Of a stretch of 64,000 nt of DNA, positions 36,501 to 50,974 are shown in pieces (positions within the stretch are counted from its first letter, which is position 1; each line of letters opens with the position of its first letter). The stretch spans positions 23,471,105 through 23,535,104 of the forward strand of contig JALIRH010000006.1 of assembly GCA_023055505.1 (NCBI GenBank), read 5' to 3'. This DNA comes from Callipepla californica brunnescens. Lineage: Eukaryota > Chordata > Aves > Galliformes > Odontophoridae. The notes under the pieces are model-generated. The model did no database searches and was not told where the DNA came from. It was given only the letters and a program-made list of their open reading frames with translations. The translations under genes and the position numbers were made by a program.

Positions 36501-38377
36501 TGCACTACTCCAAGCTGTTGAACTGTGGAATAACTTTTTAAATCTATCCAGCTTTTGGACAGAAATGGATTGCTATTTTTAATTTTGTGTGAACAAGCCT
36601 CTCGGAGCACTTTAGTATGGATAACAGATGGTGAAAGTGAAAGGTGAAGAGTTTCTTCTGTTTATGTGACACATGAGTGACAGCACTGATGGATCTTAAG
36701 GTCTTCTTTCTTAGTGGTCTTTCAGGCCACACAATTCTTCACACAAACACGTATTGGGCTTGGAGCTAAGTTGAAGTCAGCCTGCTGTGCCAGTCCGTGG
36801 ATGTGTGATGAGCTTACCTCGTGTCTCACGCTTGGCACTGTCTCTGTGGAGCTGCACCACTGACCTGCCTCAGCTCATGCCTCTGCTTTACCCAAAATGG
36901 CTGCTGCATGAGGAGGGCCACTGATGGAGATCAGCTCACCCTTGGGCCTTACTGGGATGCCAGTGAGTGCTAGCAACCAGGAAGGGCTGTGCCCAGCTCC
37001 TAAGCTCCTCTTGATGGTAAACTGTCTGGGCAGCTGTGTTTATCCTTTCACAGAGAGGCATTTACCTTGCAGTTGCTTTGTGCCTTAATGACTGTACCAC
37101 TTCTTTCATCTTTCCCACTGCTGTGCCCAGAATATTGTATGCACTAGTGGCCAAAGCAAGCCAAACTCAGACCACGGCTGCTCTGAATGTTTGTACTTCA
37201 GATTAAAGCCTGCTGTGGTTTTAATAAGACATCTGCTGAGCAGAATCTTTCTGTTTTCCCTTAATCAGTGCACTGTGCCTGTATCCTTTCAATCTATTTT
37301 CCCTTGGAAAAAAAATAAAGCCCACAATCTCAGAAATGTGGAATTTTTTATGGCATTGACTAATTTAATTCTGTTTCTTAGAGGAACGCTTGTTTGGGAA
37401 ATCTGGGAACCCCTAATATTCCTTCTTTTAACACTTTTTTAATGGTCACACTTTCCTTCCTGCCTTTCTTAAAAGCAGTAATTAGTTTGTCAGAAAGATA
37501 AATCTAGCACTGTCCTGGTTCTGTCTTTCCTTCAATGAAGATACTTTCTGGATCTTTCTCTTTTATACAGCCATCAATTTTTGCAGCACATGTGAGGACC
37601 TGATATTTCCACAACTTTTCCCTCATTTCTGTGTTTGGTGAGTGGCGTCCAATGGCTCTGAGGGCAGCAGGCAGGCTGAGACCAGCCAGCTAGGCCCGAG
37701 CCTATGCATAAGATTCATTTCTCTTGAACTGAGCTAAAAGCAAATAGTCCCTTTTTTATTAGGATCGTCTTGAATTCACTGTTTCACCCACAGATGTGTT
37801 TTCACATTTCAATTTGGAGAAGCCTTGCAAAGCACCTGCAGGGCTTCCTTTGACATGAGGCTCTGCTTTGCTCTCTCCTCATCCCAGCCACAGCCCACCC
37901 TCAAAACACCCCTTCCGTTGTGATTTCATGTGAGATGCAGCTCATGCAAAGTCCCAAAATTGGGAAAGGACCCACAGTGCTGAAGTTTCAAGCACCTGAG
38001 AAAGTACTGCAGTACTACAGCAGAAAAGCATAATTCAGTGAATGAATGCCATACAGATGAGTTAAACTTGGCAACCTCTTTAATCTGTGCCCTACAGATG
38101 TAGGATATGGTAACGAAGGGAACATAGATAAATAAGATTATTCTTGAGACACACAGGCATCTTTCATGAGTGAGTCTGATGAATCAGATTTGGATCTGAT
38201 TTTGAAACCAGCTTCACAGCTGAGTCACTTGGATGCTGGTGAGGGACAGTGGCATGATTAGGCCCCAACACCAGAGACCTGTGTCATGATCTACCAATGT
38301 CAAAAGACTAACTTCAGCAATATTCAACATTCCCTCTGGACATCCTTATGATCTCTTCTGACACACTCCAACTGCTC

Positions 38378-38740
38378 CTATGAAGAAAGGCTGAGAGAGC
38401 AGGGCTTGTTCAGACTGGAGAAGAGAAGGCTCTAGGGAAACCCCACTGAGATCTTCCAGTACTTATGATCAGGAGGTATTCTGACTTTTTAAATGATCTA
38501 ATAGTCATAAGACAAAGAAAAATGGTTTTAAACTAGAAGAGGCAAGACTAAGATTACATATCAGGAGGAAATTCTTCACTCAGAATGTGGTGAGACACTG
38601 AAACAGGTTGCCTGGAGAGGTTGTGGATGCCCCACCCCTGGAGGTATTTAAGGCCAGGCTGGATGGGGCCCTAGGCAGCCTGATCTAGTAGGTGGAAAGG
38701 AGCGGGAATGGAACTAGAGGATCCCAAGCCATACTATAAT
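38378..38740 (+). mobile_element. CR1 LINE 3' fragment
   Basis: A recognisable CR1 3' region in sense orientation, starting near GAAAGGCTGAGAGAGCAGGG. It continues through GGAGGAAATTCTTCACTCAG and GAGGTATTTAAGGCCAGGCT and ends near CAGCCTGATCTAGTAGG. It is truncated at its 5' end, as most CR1 copies are, and the terminal octamer repeats are missing. Confidence 0.9.
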
Positions 38741-38744
38741 TCTA

Positions 38745-41137
38745 AATGCGGCATGCGACAAAGCCTTCCTTCCCCAGTGTCCTGATCAACTTGCATCCAC
38801 CAAGGTCATGGGAAGCAGAAGCAACGCTGCCCTTGGCACTGCTGCTCTCCTCTGGGCTTTCTGGCAGCAACATTCGCAGCCTGTCACCTCAAAAAAAAGG
38901 ACAAAGCTGTGCTCTACTTCTCAGTGCATCTTTCTGAGGTTGAATTAGAGCTGCAGGTGCTGTGGCAGCACTTGGCTTTGTTTCCCCAACTGCAAAGCCA
39001 GTGCCTTCCTAAGGGCAGCAGGGAACATTTGCTTGGCCTATAGAAAGTTCAAGGGAGAAACAAATGGCCTATAGCTTCTGCAGAGCTTTTACCTGACAGA
39101 AATACTCCAGTGAGACGCCCCAAATGAAAGCCTTCTGTCTATATTGTCTTCCATTTCTCCAGCTGTGTGACTCCAATTGCAGATACTGAGGGGTTTCACA
39201 GCTTACTTTGTGGAAGTGTGGAGTCTTGTTTTCTGATTTTCTCTGGAGACCATTTCAAACTTGGGCTCTTTGAGAAAGGAAATGAAAGTGGCCTCAACAG
39301 CTCTTTGTCTGAACGTGCCTCCTGAACCTCATTCAGGAAAGCATGTTCGTGTCACAGATGGATAAAAACTACAAGGGTTCATTCAGGAATGTAGCATCCA
39401 TTTGACTGATTCATTCACAAATCACAAAATCAAAGGCAAGATTTATTAGGCTTTGACATATGGATTAAACATGGTCCTTTTGTTCCTAGATGACATTTTC
39501 CTCCTCTCAAACTTAGTTAAAAATGAAATAGCCTCTCAATTCAACACAGATTCACAAAACTCCTTTGTCCCTTCTTGGTCAACCATTGGCTCTTTGTAAA
39601 GCCCAACAAGGAATCACAGTCTCAATGGACAGTGAAGTAAGAAAACTGTGGAGTAAGAAGAAGAATTACTTAGAAAGTTCAATGTGATAAAGCCACTGAC
39701 AAAAAGAATAATGACTACCTTCTAGGCTTAACTACTTTGTTTTTCTCTCCACATAGGCTTTCATTACCAAGCCACAAAGGTGTAAGCAGGCTGAAAGTGT
39801 GTCTTTTACTCATAGAGTGATGAAAAAGCTATCAAGTAACAGAGCATGCATATTTTTCATGGCAGCATGTTTCATTTTTAAGTTCCAAAATACCAGTTGC
39901 TTCAGAAGAATGAACCTACAGGCTCCCTTGAACATGGAAGATACTGCGTGCACCTCCTCACTGTTCAGACCACAGTTATTGGTCCTCCTTTGAATCATTT
40001 AAATAAGGGGAAAATCCAGTGGGAGAAGATTAAACAGGTCTTGTTTAATTTTAGATTAAGAGGGAATCCCCAGATTCCTTGGGACACGTGAGTGAGCCTC
40101 AGTGATGCACCTTGTAAGAAGCATTATTTGCAGCCCATGGGGAAGCAGGCTAAGGGGGCCTAAAGGCAAATATGAGCTTTCCCAGATCTGTACTGTACTA
40201 GGGGCTGAAGTCAGCAGTCCCAAGGAGAATGTAACCATGCTTCTAAAATACGCTACACTTGCTGTCAAGAGGACACTGCTACAGAATTACAAGGACTCTC
40301 TATTTCTGCAGCATCAGGAGCTGCTAGGTATGCTTCTAGCCATAAACTACACAAGCCAAACCACAGAATTCAAAGATCTAAATCATTATTTACTCCTTCT
40401 TTTCTGCTGGGTGCACGAAATCCCCCCATTTCCTCAGCTTTCATGCATATAATTTTCTCATACATCTGAAATAGCTGAATCCTCTCAGGCTACAGCTGCT
40501 GCAAATGTGGGGTTAGGTTGAGGTACAGACCTATGAACCTCAGTCCCAGTGAACCCTCTGCAAAACAGCCTCTCTGAGGATGCCTGGTAGCTGCTCCTGG
40601 TGACTGCTGGGAGTGTTTTTAACCAGTTCTGCTCTTACTCCATGACAGCCTCCACATCTGCTGAATGATCTTTTTTGCCTCTGGATGAGAGCACTGCATG
40701 AAGCCATGTCAAAGTCTTACCAAAGTCATAGGAGTGATAACTTAAAATGCAAGTGACAGGCAATATAAATCATATTCTGTGGTGAGCTATGGTAAACTTT
40801 CATTTCCTAATCTTGCTTTTATGTTTTTGTATGGCACTTCCTTTAAATTATGTCCATGGAGTATCAACAAGGGCAAGGCAAGGGTTGCTGTCTTTTGCTT
40901 AACTAACAATGTACCTCCTGAAACAGGAGAAACTGTACTCAGTTCATTGGGCCAGGTACCCTGAATGTAAGCAGTGTATGTATACCACCGGCACAGGTAA
41001 GCAAGGGCTTCCCCTAGAGCTACAGCCTCCAGGCAGTTATCAACAGAAAATCAGAATTTATTTGGGTTAATTTTAGCTGGCAAAATGTCTCCAAAAGGTC
41101 TGGGAATAATGTATCTAAGTCCAAATAAATAGATAAT

Positions 41138-41180
<43 letters not shown>

Positions 41181-44100
41181 ATCGCCCCTAACCCTAAAGT
41201 ACAAATCTCTACCTGTAATATTAATTAACAGCTGAAATAATTTCCCAAGAGGAAAGCGGATTTTTCCGTCCCTTGAAGGATCATGAAGGGGTAATTTTTC
41301 CCATTTCCTTAAAATTTCCATCGCAGCTTTAAAACAATTGAAGCTCACCCCACTTTAACATCTGAGCCTCTTCATTTAGCATGGCTAGTAATTAGCTCCT
41401 GCAGACTTCAATTAGATGTACTTGTTCAGCAACACTTATCAGCTCCTAATCCCTTGGCACCACTCAGTGGAAATGCTTGAAGCTCTTGGGCTCAGCCTGG
41501 GTGAAAGCAGGGCTGAGCTACCCACAGCCCTGAGTTCTGGTTCTACAGCTTGCACTATATATATACTGAAGCTGTAATCAGGTTTTGTTGTGTTTTCTTC
41601 TGAAAAGCTATAAGGGCTTATCCTATAAAGCAGTAAGTACTGTTAGAGTCAGTTTTTTTGTTGACAGTGGTTGTTTTACAGGTGCTAGAGGTTGCACTGG
41701 AATTCACTTCTTCACAGTTGGCATAAGTGAACTCAAACTGAGGTCTAGAACTCTAGTTCCAACAAAATGTAGAAAAGAAAGTAAGAAAGCATCTTTAAAA
41801 ATATATATCCATCTTGTTTATAGCCGATGTTAAATTGTAAGCTCCTAGGCAGAAGTATTAGTCTGTGTGCAGCCTGTGAGATGTGTGAGGAGATTCTCCT
41901 AATCGATGAGTTATAGGAGGTACCATTAGCGCTCTCCATTATGTGCAAAACGAATACACATCTGAACTCTGAGATGGGCAACTGGCAGGGCTATTTACTG
42001 CCTCTAAAAGGTGTCTGAATTGCTGGTCTTTTTCCTAGCTATCTTGGTTATAAAGTGTTGTTGTAATACTTGGTTTTTGTTTTCTCTTTTCCATGCATTT
42101 TCTCCTGCTGCACAGATTTGTTGTTTTTTGCTTTTAATGATTATTACCTACACTGAAGACTTGCCCCCCAAAAATGTAGGGGAAATGATTAATGCTATGA
42201 GTACTAATTTTTATACCTGTGTTGTCTGTATGCTAGGCTACAGCCTGTAAACCTGATTTTAGGAGCAAAACTTGACTATGTGCTACCATGAGAATGGACT
42301 GGGGATTAAAAAGCCTCTTATTCAGCTGTTCAGTAGTGCTTACCTCATGCCTTTACCACCAAGTTCATAGTCAGTAAATTAGAGCTCCTTCATTCTCCCC
42401 ACAAGGCAGAGGTTACTTTCTTTTCCCCAAATTGCATCAGACCATGAAGAATCCCTCAAAGCTGCAACAGCAATAAAGAAAACATACTTTCAACGTTTTT
42501 TTCCTATTACCTAATCTGACATGCACACAGACAGCAGTGGAATGTCCTTAGCTGAAAGAGTTTGAGAAGAGAATGCTGCCTCCAACGGTACTGAAGGAAC
42601 TGACTAATCGTATGGATGCTGCATTTAACACACATTCTAAACAGTTCTCTATTAATCTGTTTGCAGCATTTTCTCATCGCATTAACCTTTGTAATTTAGT
42701 GTTTTATAATATACCTTGCTATCTGAATGCTGAGCACTTCTATCTTTACTGCCCACAGAATTAGTGCCTCCTACGTGTAACCCAATATCATGCCTGTGTG
42801 TTTAAGATAGAAACACTGTAATAGGATTTGGCACATAATTAATGGCTGGTTGCCATACCACTGGACTCAAGGGCTCTTCTGCTTGGAGATGAATCAGGAA
42901 TTTTCTGTTTTCAAATTCCAACAAAGTGAGGCAGTGGGTTATCACTGAATTTGCTTGGTCACAAGGCAGGGGCCTTACAGCACATTAGGGCAGTGCTAGG
43001 ACTGCAAAGCTGCATCTAGACCAGAATATTAAAAGCACACATGCCTCTTCGCTGGTGTAGACCAATAAGCATGAGGCAGCCTGCCCCATGTGTACTGCCT
43101 CGTGTAAAACACAGTGCTCCCAAGGAGTGCTTCTAGGCTGTATTTCGTTTGTCTACATTGAATAGTGTGTTACGTGCTGTTTGAATTTGGTACTTGGAAA
43201 ATAGTTACTAATTATACTTTAAAATTATAATTTCTCTCAGTGGTTGCTGAGTATTTATAGTACCTATTTTACTGGATGTGAAGAGTATCTAAAGAAACTA
43301 GTGAATGTACTGACAGTAAAGAAAAATACTACTTCTGGTCAGCACATCCTCTAGTATGTTTAGTGGGTAAAAAAGCCTCTCAGGGAAAAAGCAGCTAGCT
43401 GCCTTTAGCCAGTGAATGGCAGGAAGTCATACTTCACATGGCACTGGAATAACACAAATGACATAGCGATGCAGAAGCTAATAAAGGCAGCCATTCTGCT
43501 GTGGGCGAGTAATTGAGAGACATGGGAAGCACTTTTGGGGATGCCAAAAATACATAATTATTGTCTGTTTGATGGGACATGTCAAAAAGTCACAGTCAGC
43601 AGAAGTCTAAGGCACGTTTGAATAGATTTATCTGTCGCAGCTCATACAATATGCTATAGATGTAGAGCTAATGTCAGTGAAGGACATTTAGGTATTCACT
43701 CTCTACTTTAGCTCTCTTGTATACATGAAATGTGAACAGCCCAGATCTGAGCACTCCTCAAGTCCCAAAGGGACAATGGGATGTACTATATCGACTCTTC
43801 ATCTCAGTCCATTGCAAATCCATAATGGTCAATACTGAATGCTGGGATTGCAAAGGAAACAAAATATCTTACACTCCCACAACTGCTCCATTCACTTTGC
43901 TAGACTGCATTGTGCATTGACTTCCACATCAGCTTACAGATAACAGCAGTAGAGGAAAAACAGCCACAAATGTTGTGTTGTACTGCGAAGGTGATCTTAG
44001 AAGTAGAAAACTGTAAATAAAGCTTCCTTCCACTCTTAGACTATTTTTACTCTTACTTGATAAGCAGAACAAAAACCCAAACCTTTACTATTGTAGTTTT

Positions 44101-46690
44101 TGTGACTTTCCTTCTTTGGTACACCTTCAAAATCAGTCCGACTTGGTTTTGGCCATGTACCACTTATATTACTAATGATTACTCTCCTTATCTTTACAAC
44201 ACTGAAGATAACTTACAGAAACAGTGTACATAAATATACACGGTACCAGTGGGATCAGCCTACTACTGGCTAGCACTAGGTAATAGTGCTGGGTTTTGGT
44301 GGAATGACTTTTGTGCATACAAAATGATTGCTACCTGTTTTTGACTGTGCTGCTCAAGAGGAGTTTGTGTTTGAATTTTCACTGAGAAAAATTAATGCGA
44401 GTGTAAACAGCTAAGGCTTTGACAATGCCTTTTTATATCTCTTGCCTTCTTCCCGGAGAATGAAGTACCTTTCTTAAGTTGTTGATGTTATGCACAAAGA
44501 GTTCTTATTTCTTTTTGGGATGTTTGGGGCTGGATGGCTAAGGAGGCAGTAACCAGGTGTCCTCAGAGCCATCAGCCTTGTATTCTTGTATAATAAAAAT
44601 ACCATTTTGAATCGTGAGTCGAACATTACCGATGTTTCATATTGATCACTGAATGTAAAGGTCAGTGTAAATCGTGTCTGGAACATTTGAATGCTCCCCC
44701 TGAGCTGGCTGAAGACGAAGCGATGACCCTTTTTCTGTGATCTTCAACCCATTTTCCCCTCTGAGTGCCATTGCAAAGCAAGTGAAGAGAAAGATCTATG
44801 ATCTACAGAAAAGATCATGACTGTTTTGTCACCTTATTCCTTGCAAATGTGTATTGATTTGTGATCTCCAGACTGACTTGTTCTAATGTGTCAGGGCAGT
44901 AAGAAGCCAAGTTTATCATGGCAAGTAGCCAACTTCAGAAGTTCTATAATAAAAAAGAAAACAACAGTCCTGAAATAATCAAGTCTATCATCTTCTAACA
45001 ATTAATTTTCTTACAATCGCTGTCCACATTAAGTGGTCTATTAAGATGACATAGAGCATATGTCCAGTCTACCTGTAAATTGGTGGACAGCAACGTACAA
45101 TATGAAAGTGTTAAGCAGCTGAGTCTTAGTTGGCCTTATCTTCACCAGATTTATTCAACCAACATTTTATTTTCAGTTGTCTGAAATACTTCCACTGAGT
45201 TTATTTCCACTGCCTTTCAAGCTAGAATACTGTTTGCAGCACCTCTGCACTCCTCTGCACAGAGGTACAGCATCCATTCCAATGGGAGATCTCAATGGAG
45301 GCTGCCCAACAACTTTCTGTTGCCCCACCATTTATAAAGTGATGGTGTTATTTAATTATCCCTCAGAAGTGCTGTGACAATTAATAGAGTCAGGCAATTT
45401 GATGATGAACTTTAAACTTGTCAAGTGCTGCTAAGCTTCTATGTGTTGTTTGAGCTACCACTTTCTTTGTTCAAAGGTAGATTTGAGATAAAATGACATA
45501 ACAACATGAAAAACATAGAAATATGTATCAAACCATATTAATTAACTATCAGTTGCCAAACTAAAGTTGTCTCTGTCTGTGAGCAGTAAAGAAGTGATTG
45601 TACTTATTTCTTTTTTTTTTTTTTTTTTTTTTAATAAGGGAGCATTCACAGTGCTGATGCTTTGAATGAATTCCAGCATGAGTAATTACATCCTACCATA
45701 TCTAAATATCAATTAGATGTGGTCTTTTTTTACCCATTTCCTGTGCCACATTGCTGGGTTGTGTCGCTGAGCACTGTGGAACAGTAGACACATTCACCAT
45801 GAAGTTGGCAACATCTTTGTGTCAGACAAAGTGATATCTTTATGTCCCAAAGATGAATCTTTGGATACTTCCTCAGGCACTTGTTTTGCTCCAGGGCAGC
45901 TTGAGTGGTGTTACTTCGACTTACATCAGAAAAAGAGTGTGCAGGGATTATAGTACAATAATAACTACATATAAACACCAAATGATTAATATCACATTTG
46001 ATACATAATGTGCACAGTTGATGGATACGAAGCAGAATCATGTGAGGCAGAGATTTAGCTTCGGGTACAATAAAAAATTAACAACTCCATATTGGGTGGG
46101 GGAGATGTTATTTACTCTCTTGAGATTTTCTCTGAATTTATCAGGATGAATTGTGAATGTGGACTTTCCACTTCAATTAATTTACAGAACATTAGGTCTC
46201 TGGTATTTATACTGTATTCAGTGGTGTGGTATCTGAGTTACACTCAGTAGTTTCACTAAGTGCTATTCAATTATTCTTTTCATTGGATATTATGCCAAAT
46301 ATCTTTGGGGGCAAAAGATAAGATTCAGTGAACAAAAAAAATTGTTTATTTACGGGAGACATGGTTGGGAGCCCATGAGTAGTGAGAAAATCAAATTCTT
46401 TTCATCTGCTTGCAAGCTGACTTAAACACCCCAGCAGAGTGAGAAGAACTGTTTTAGTTTGTCTTTGTAAAATACTGAGCCCTTTAAACTCCCCACCATG
46501 CCAAAATTAAAGGTACTGGGAACCTTGCAACCCTTCACTTGCTGGGATGTGGGACCTGATACCACAGTGCTGAAGACAAGCTGGCTTCTGAATATCTCCA
46601 AAGGCAGCTGGATGTCATACTTAAGTGTCTAGGAGTGTCAGTTTCAGTTTATCTGGACTGTGGTCCTTAGAAGTCATTTCTGCACATGAA
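38745..46690. other. Intergenic, no gene seen
   Basis: No supported gene. It contains a GATA microsatellite at 41,131-41,178 and a T run at about 45,609-45,632. A block at about 45,740-45,930 looks like a decayed dispersed repeat of a family I cannot name. Confidence 0.5.
41131..41178. repeat. (GATA)n microsatellite with telomere-like flank
   Basis: About eleven units of GATA/ATAG. A few bases after it, near 41,186-41,199, is CCCTAACCCTAAA, two units of the vertebrate telomere repeat. The telomere-like part is too short to distinguish from chance. Confidence 0.85.
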
Positions 46691-46694
46691 AGTC

Positions 46695-47512
46695 ATAAAT
46701 CAAATTTGCTGAGGAGGCACTCTATCCCTCGATAAGCTTAGCAAAAGGCTGTTCAGCAAGACCTGGACTGGCTGGAGAGTTGGGTGGAGAGGAATGTCAT
46801 GAGGTTCAAGGAAGACAAGTGCAGAGTCCTACATCCAGAGAAAGGGGCTGAACTGATGAAAGGGAGCTCTGCAGAGAAGGAGCTCCCTTGGAAGGGTGTC
46901 TTGGCGGACAGCAGGTTAGCCGTGAGCTGTCAGTGTGCCTGTGTGACTGACCGGCCAATGGTATCCTGGGGTGCATTAAAAAGAACGTGACCAGCAGGTT
47001 GAGGGAGGTTATCCTCTCCCTCTACTATATCTTGGTGAGGCTACATCTGGAGTACTGTGCGCAGTTCTGGGCTCCCCAGTTTAAGAAAGACAGGAAACTT
47101 CTAAGGAGAGTCCAGCAGAAGGCCACAAAGATGATGAGGGTCCTGAAGCATCTCCTTCCTGAGAGAAAGCTGAGACCCCTGTGACTACGCAGCCTGGAAA
47201 AGAGGACTGAGCAGGGATCTTATCAATGCTTATAAATGTCCAAAGGATGGGTGTCGAGGATGGGGCCAGGCTCTTTTCAGTGTTGCCCAGTGACATGACA
47301 AGGGGCAACATGCACAAACTGGAACACAGTATGTTCTATATGAACATAAGAAAGAAATTCTTTACTTTGAGGATAACAGAGCACTGGAATAAACTGCCTG
47401 GGGAGGTTGTGGAGTCTCCTTCTCTGGAGATATTAAAAACCCAGTTGGACATTTTCGTGTGCAATTCTACTAGGGAACCTGCTTTAGCAGAGTTGTTGTA
47501 CTGGATGATTTC
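46695..47512 (+). mobile_element. CR1 LINE fragment, about 0.8 kb
   Basis: CR1 sense strand, longer than the other copies. It contains the reverse-transcriptase-proximal stretch (for example TACATCTGGAGTACTGTGC with CAGTTCTGGGCTCCCC nearby). The 3' portion follows (GAGGTTGTGGAGTCTCCTTC), ending near TACTGGATGAT. Open frames inside are broken and carry stops. Its 3' end abuts a mariner-like fragment that starts at about 47,514. Confidence 0.9.
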
Positions 47513-47513
47513 C

Positions 47514-47640
47514 ACACATAAACAAAATGTAATGAAATATTGGCAAGACAGTTCAACCTCTACTGCCATACCACCAACATCTGCCTCTGATATCATGGGA
47601 CAATATAACAAAATAGGAGGCAGTACTTTCAGAGCAGCCC
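47514..47640. mobile_element. Mariner-like element, right-end fragment
   Basis: About 125 bases align by eye to 55,285-55,403 in this window, including GAATATTGG-type, CACCAACATC and CCTCTGAT blocks. It ends in the same terminal inverted repeat (AGGAGGCAGTACTTTCAGAG). The left end is absent, and it starts exactly where the neighbouring CR1 stops. The element type resembles the chicken GalluHop/Mariner1 group. The name is from memory. Confidence 0.65.
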
Positions 47641-47644
47641 TTAT

Positions 47645-50600
47645 ATACAAACAATTATATATTCTTCTGTTCATCTAACTCACACATGGGCATGTTTAGA
47701 GACAAATTCATTCGTTATTTTACTTCTTTTAGCAGAATTATATTATACATATTTCTCAAATACCTCTGTAGCCCAATAGCACTGGAAGATGTATATTCAG
47801 TATGTGAACTGTCAGCAATGAAGACTGGTGTTGATCACAATTCCCTATTACCTGTAAGACTTGACATGAATTTGAGCTGGGATACAGCTTTGAACAGAGC
47901 TACTTAACTGTACTGTTACCCGATGGCTCATCTGTATGTGACGGAATGGAGATCAAATTATGTTGAAAAGTAGTTACATATTAATTAATTAATTAATTGT
48001 GCTATTGCACTTACATATGAAATGTCAGGGTGGTGCATTCAGATAACACACATTATTAGAGAGGATTAAGTACAGCACTAAGTCCAACTGTAACAGTGCA
48101 GCTGATTGAGGCAGTGCTTTGGTCTGTGCATGCTGCACAGTGAAGGGAAAGAAGTTAGCTGTGTAGCACACCTCCTAATATTACTTCCCACCCCATTAAA
48201 CCTAATTAATGAGCTACTTAGGTATTATTATTGTGTATCAGAACGGTGCAAATACTGTCAAAATTTCATATTCAGCTTTTTAGGTTTACTGTTTTCTTAC
48301 AAGTCAGTAATTCAGTGAGCAAGTTGTGCAGCGCTAAGGCTGGCCAACTAATAAAATCCCATGATACGTGAAGTTCTTACACTTCTTAAATACTTTTCGC
48401 AATGCAATGAAACAGGTCTTTGAAATGGGCAAGAGAAGTGCAACTGTTCTAGAATGGGGTGTTCCATGGAGAGCCCTGTCCTTGTACCTGTTCTGCCTCG
48501 TATGGAGCAGAATCACAGCCGAGGTCCTTAGCTTGGGTTACAGTGCAGGTCTGACAACATCACTGCCTTATTCTCTAGGCTGGAGAGCAACACCCCCAGT
48601 GAGGCTGTAAAATATTACTATTTATGATGCAGGTAGCCAGTAAACAGAAGGACAAACACAATCCTTCCTTAACAGCTTAAATGAGCAAGAGATGAGCCCC
48701 TGAACGCCCTGGTTCTAAAACTGCTTTATCTGCTTTTCAGTTTGAAGCTAAGAGTCAAGTGTAACAAAAATAACATGACTGAATGTGAGCTTTCTTTGTG
48801 AAAAGTGAACTCTGTTACATACCTCATTAACTACAACTTTTTGTTTCATTTTGCTTCTAACCAGATTGTGCTTCTAGGATTAAAACATGCCTGATGCTTG
48901 GAGGCATTTCTGTTTTCAGTGAAAACCCCTGTTAACGTGATGCAAGGCCCCTTACAATGCAAACATGCACTCAGCAAATTTGATAAGCCCTGAGATGAAT
49001 TTAGATGCACAAAGATGGTGAAGCAGCCTAATCCTTCCTCCATAAGATAAATGTTTAAACAAATTTATTTCATTCAATGAAACACCTGGGCAAGCATATT
49101 TAATACAGTCTTTGCATTTAATTATCTCCATTGAAGGGGCACCTGCCATATTTCAAACTATGATTATTTCCTTTCTTATTAATTACTTTAAGATCCTCAA
49201 ATGAAACCTGGAAAGAGATGCAATTAAGAAAGAGAGGAGAAAAGAAAGAAGGGGGAAGCTCTTAATTAATCTGAGCTGCAATAAGCCACCTTCTTGGAAT
49301 TGAAAAGATGGGATAAGGGACTGGAGACAAACAGTACTTTAAAAATCAGACTTTCAAAATGAATAATGAGAATAGTCATTAAAATCTGAGAAGAATTTGG
49401 TGTGAATGAATTGTTGCTGGGCGTTAATATCAGAAATGCACACTTCTGTGCTAAACCATCATAAGGAGAAAAGTCAAAAGTAGAAAAATAATTATGTAAA
49501 GAAGTCAGTACAGTCAAAATTATTGGCAGAACTCGAGAAAGTGTAAATTTACGATGTTCCCAGAGAGCATTATAGCCCTCCGTCACTGTCTTTCTCTCTT
49601 TCAGCTCTTGTGGGATTGGCATAAATGGAACTATTCCATTTGGGAAGAATTTATTCCCTAATATATATCTGGCAAGCAATTTCACCAAGAGTGCTCGAAC
49701 TGCACAATCCAATTACCCTTACCTTTACAAGAGGGAATACCAAATGTGAAAACACAACTGGAACTGCAATAGGAAAAGGATGTGGATACTTTTATTCTAG
49801 ACAGCAAACTTGCAAACTATGACAACTTAAGCACAAGTAATTACATCATTGGTGTTTTTTTTCTTTTCAGCATCAATAAATCTGCAATGAATATAACTGT
49901 ATTGGAGTTGCCTAGAAGTTGCTCTGGTTGCCTGGGTACAAGCAAGAGGAGAATCTGTGCCCATTTTAGATGGTTATTAAGTACTGCACATACAGGTTTC
50001 TCCTGTTTAATCATTTATCACATCACTTTGTTCTTCGAAAGGGTAAGTACGGTCTTGTACTTTTATACATTTTATATATACCTGTACCTAAAAAGCAAGA
50101 TAGCACTCTGTAATACTAGTAACAGATTTCCTTTGTATTTTCACCTCTCTAGGAATCGTGTTTTCTCTGATACACAATCAATTTTTATGAGAGAAACAGC
50201 TTTTTTTTTTCCTTTTATTCTATCAAACAATTACAAACTTTAATTTCCCATTAAAGTTAATTCAGTTATTAGGTCGTACTACTGCTTTATATAGTCAACA
50301 AATCAAGGTGTTTTATACTCGTCTTCAAACTCAAATCTCACTGCTTGAGTAAGGCTTGCTTTTTCCCTGTTTTTACAGGAGACATGAGGTTTATTTCACT
50401 TTTCTGCAAAAGTACATTTTCTCTATCCTTTGTGTAAGTGTTTTTACTGTCTTTTTATTGCTATTAGTCAATAAAACTCTTCTGAAAAAAACTCCCTTGG
50501 GCTCAATCTTGACACTGAAAGCATGTGCTTTCTCTGGGAAATACTTAAAAATGATAGGAAATGCTCATGAAATATGGGCAATAATGAGGGGGAAAATGTT

Positions 50601-50970
50601 TTTTCTTTTCTTTTTTTTTTTTTTGTGTGTGTTCTTGTAACTGAAGATATTTTCACATTCGAACTAAAACATTTACTTGGGTTTACTTGTTGCAGTATGT
50701 TATTTAAACAATATATTCCTAAAGACTTTGTGCTGGGTGAGGAGTCAGCTTGAAATTCATATTCCTTCCCTTCTTCCTGTCTGCAAAATGGCAGTGAGTT
50801 CAATACCTCATTCCTTCCCCTTCCACAAATCATCTCTGAAGTAGTATGTCACAGTGTTCATGCCTGAGATTGACCTTCAAGATAAAAATGAGGAGAAGCT
50901 AGAGCTTCTAGTCTGGAAGAGGTGAGAGATCGCTTACATGACAAGAGCTATGGCTTGTCCTATCACAGTA
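47645..50970. other. Intergenic, no gene seen
   Basis: AT-rich, with an (AATT)n run near 47,983-47,998 and T runs at 50,197-50,209 and 50,609-50,624. The 148-codon minus frame at 49,266-49,712 has no recognisable domain, and its length is within chance expectation. Confidence 0.5.
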
Positions 50971-50974
50971 GACC

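Larger units (their letters stand above)
28850..38370. other. Intergenic, no gene seen
   Basis: Mostly AT-rich DNA with no convincing coding sequence. It contains a perfect palindrome at 30,534-30,559, a CTCF-like motif at 32,736-32,749 and a pure T run at about 33,478-33,500. The stretches 35,290-35,660 and 36,780-37,060 are GC-richer and could be old repeats, but I could not name a family. Confidence 0.5.

Noticed and set aside
45740..46041. Minus frame at 45.7-46.0 kb as a gene
   Set aside because: It looks like a decayed dispersed repeat of unknown family, with no recognisable domain.
46784..47678. Several open frames (+ and -) suggesting a gene at 46.8-47.7 kb
   Set aside because: They coincide with a CR1 fragment and a mariner-like end. 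They are repeat-derived.
49266..49712. 148-codon minus frame considered as another antisense exon
   Set aside because: No good flanking splice sites were noticed, the composition looks random, and it lies beyond the stop-bearing candidate terminal exon.
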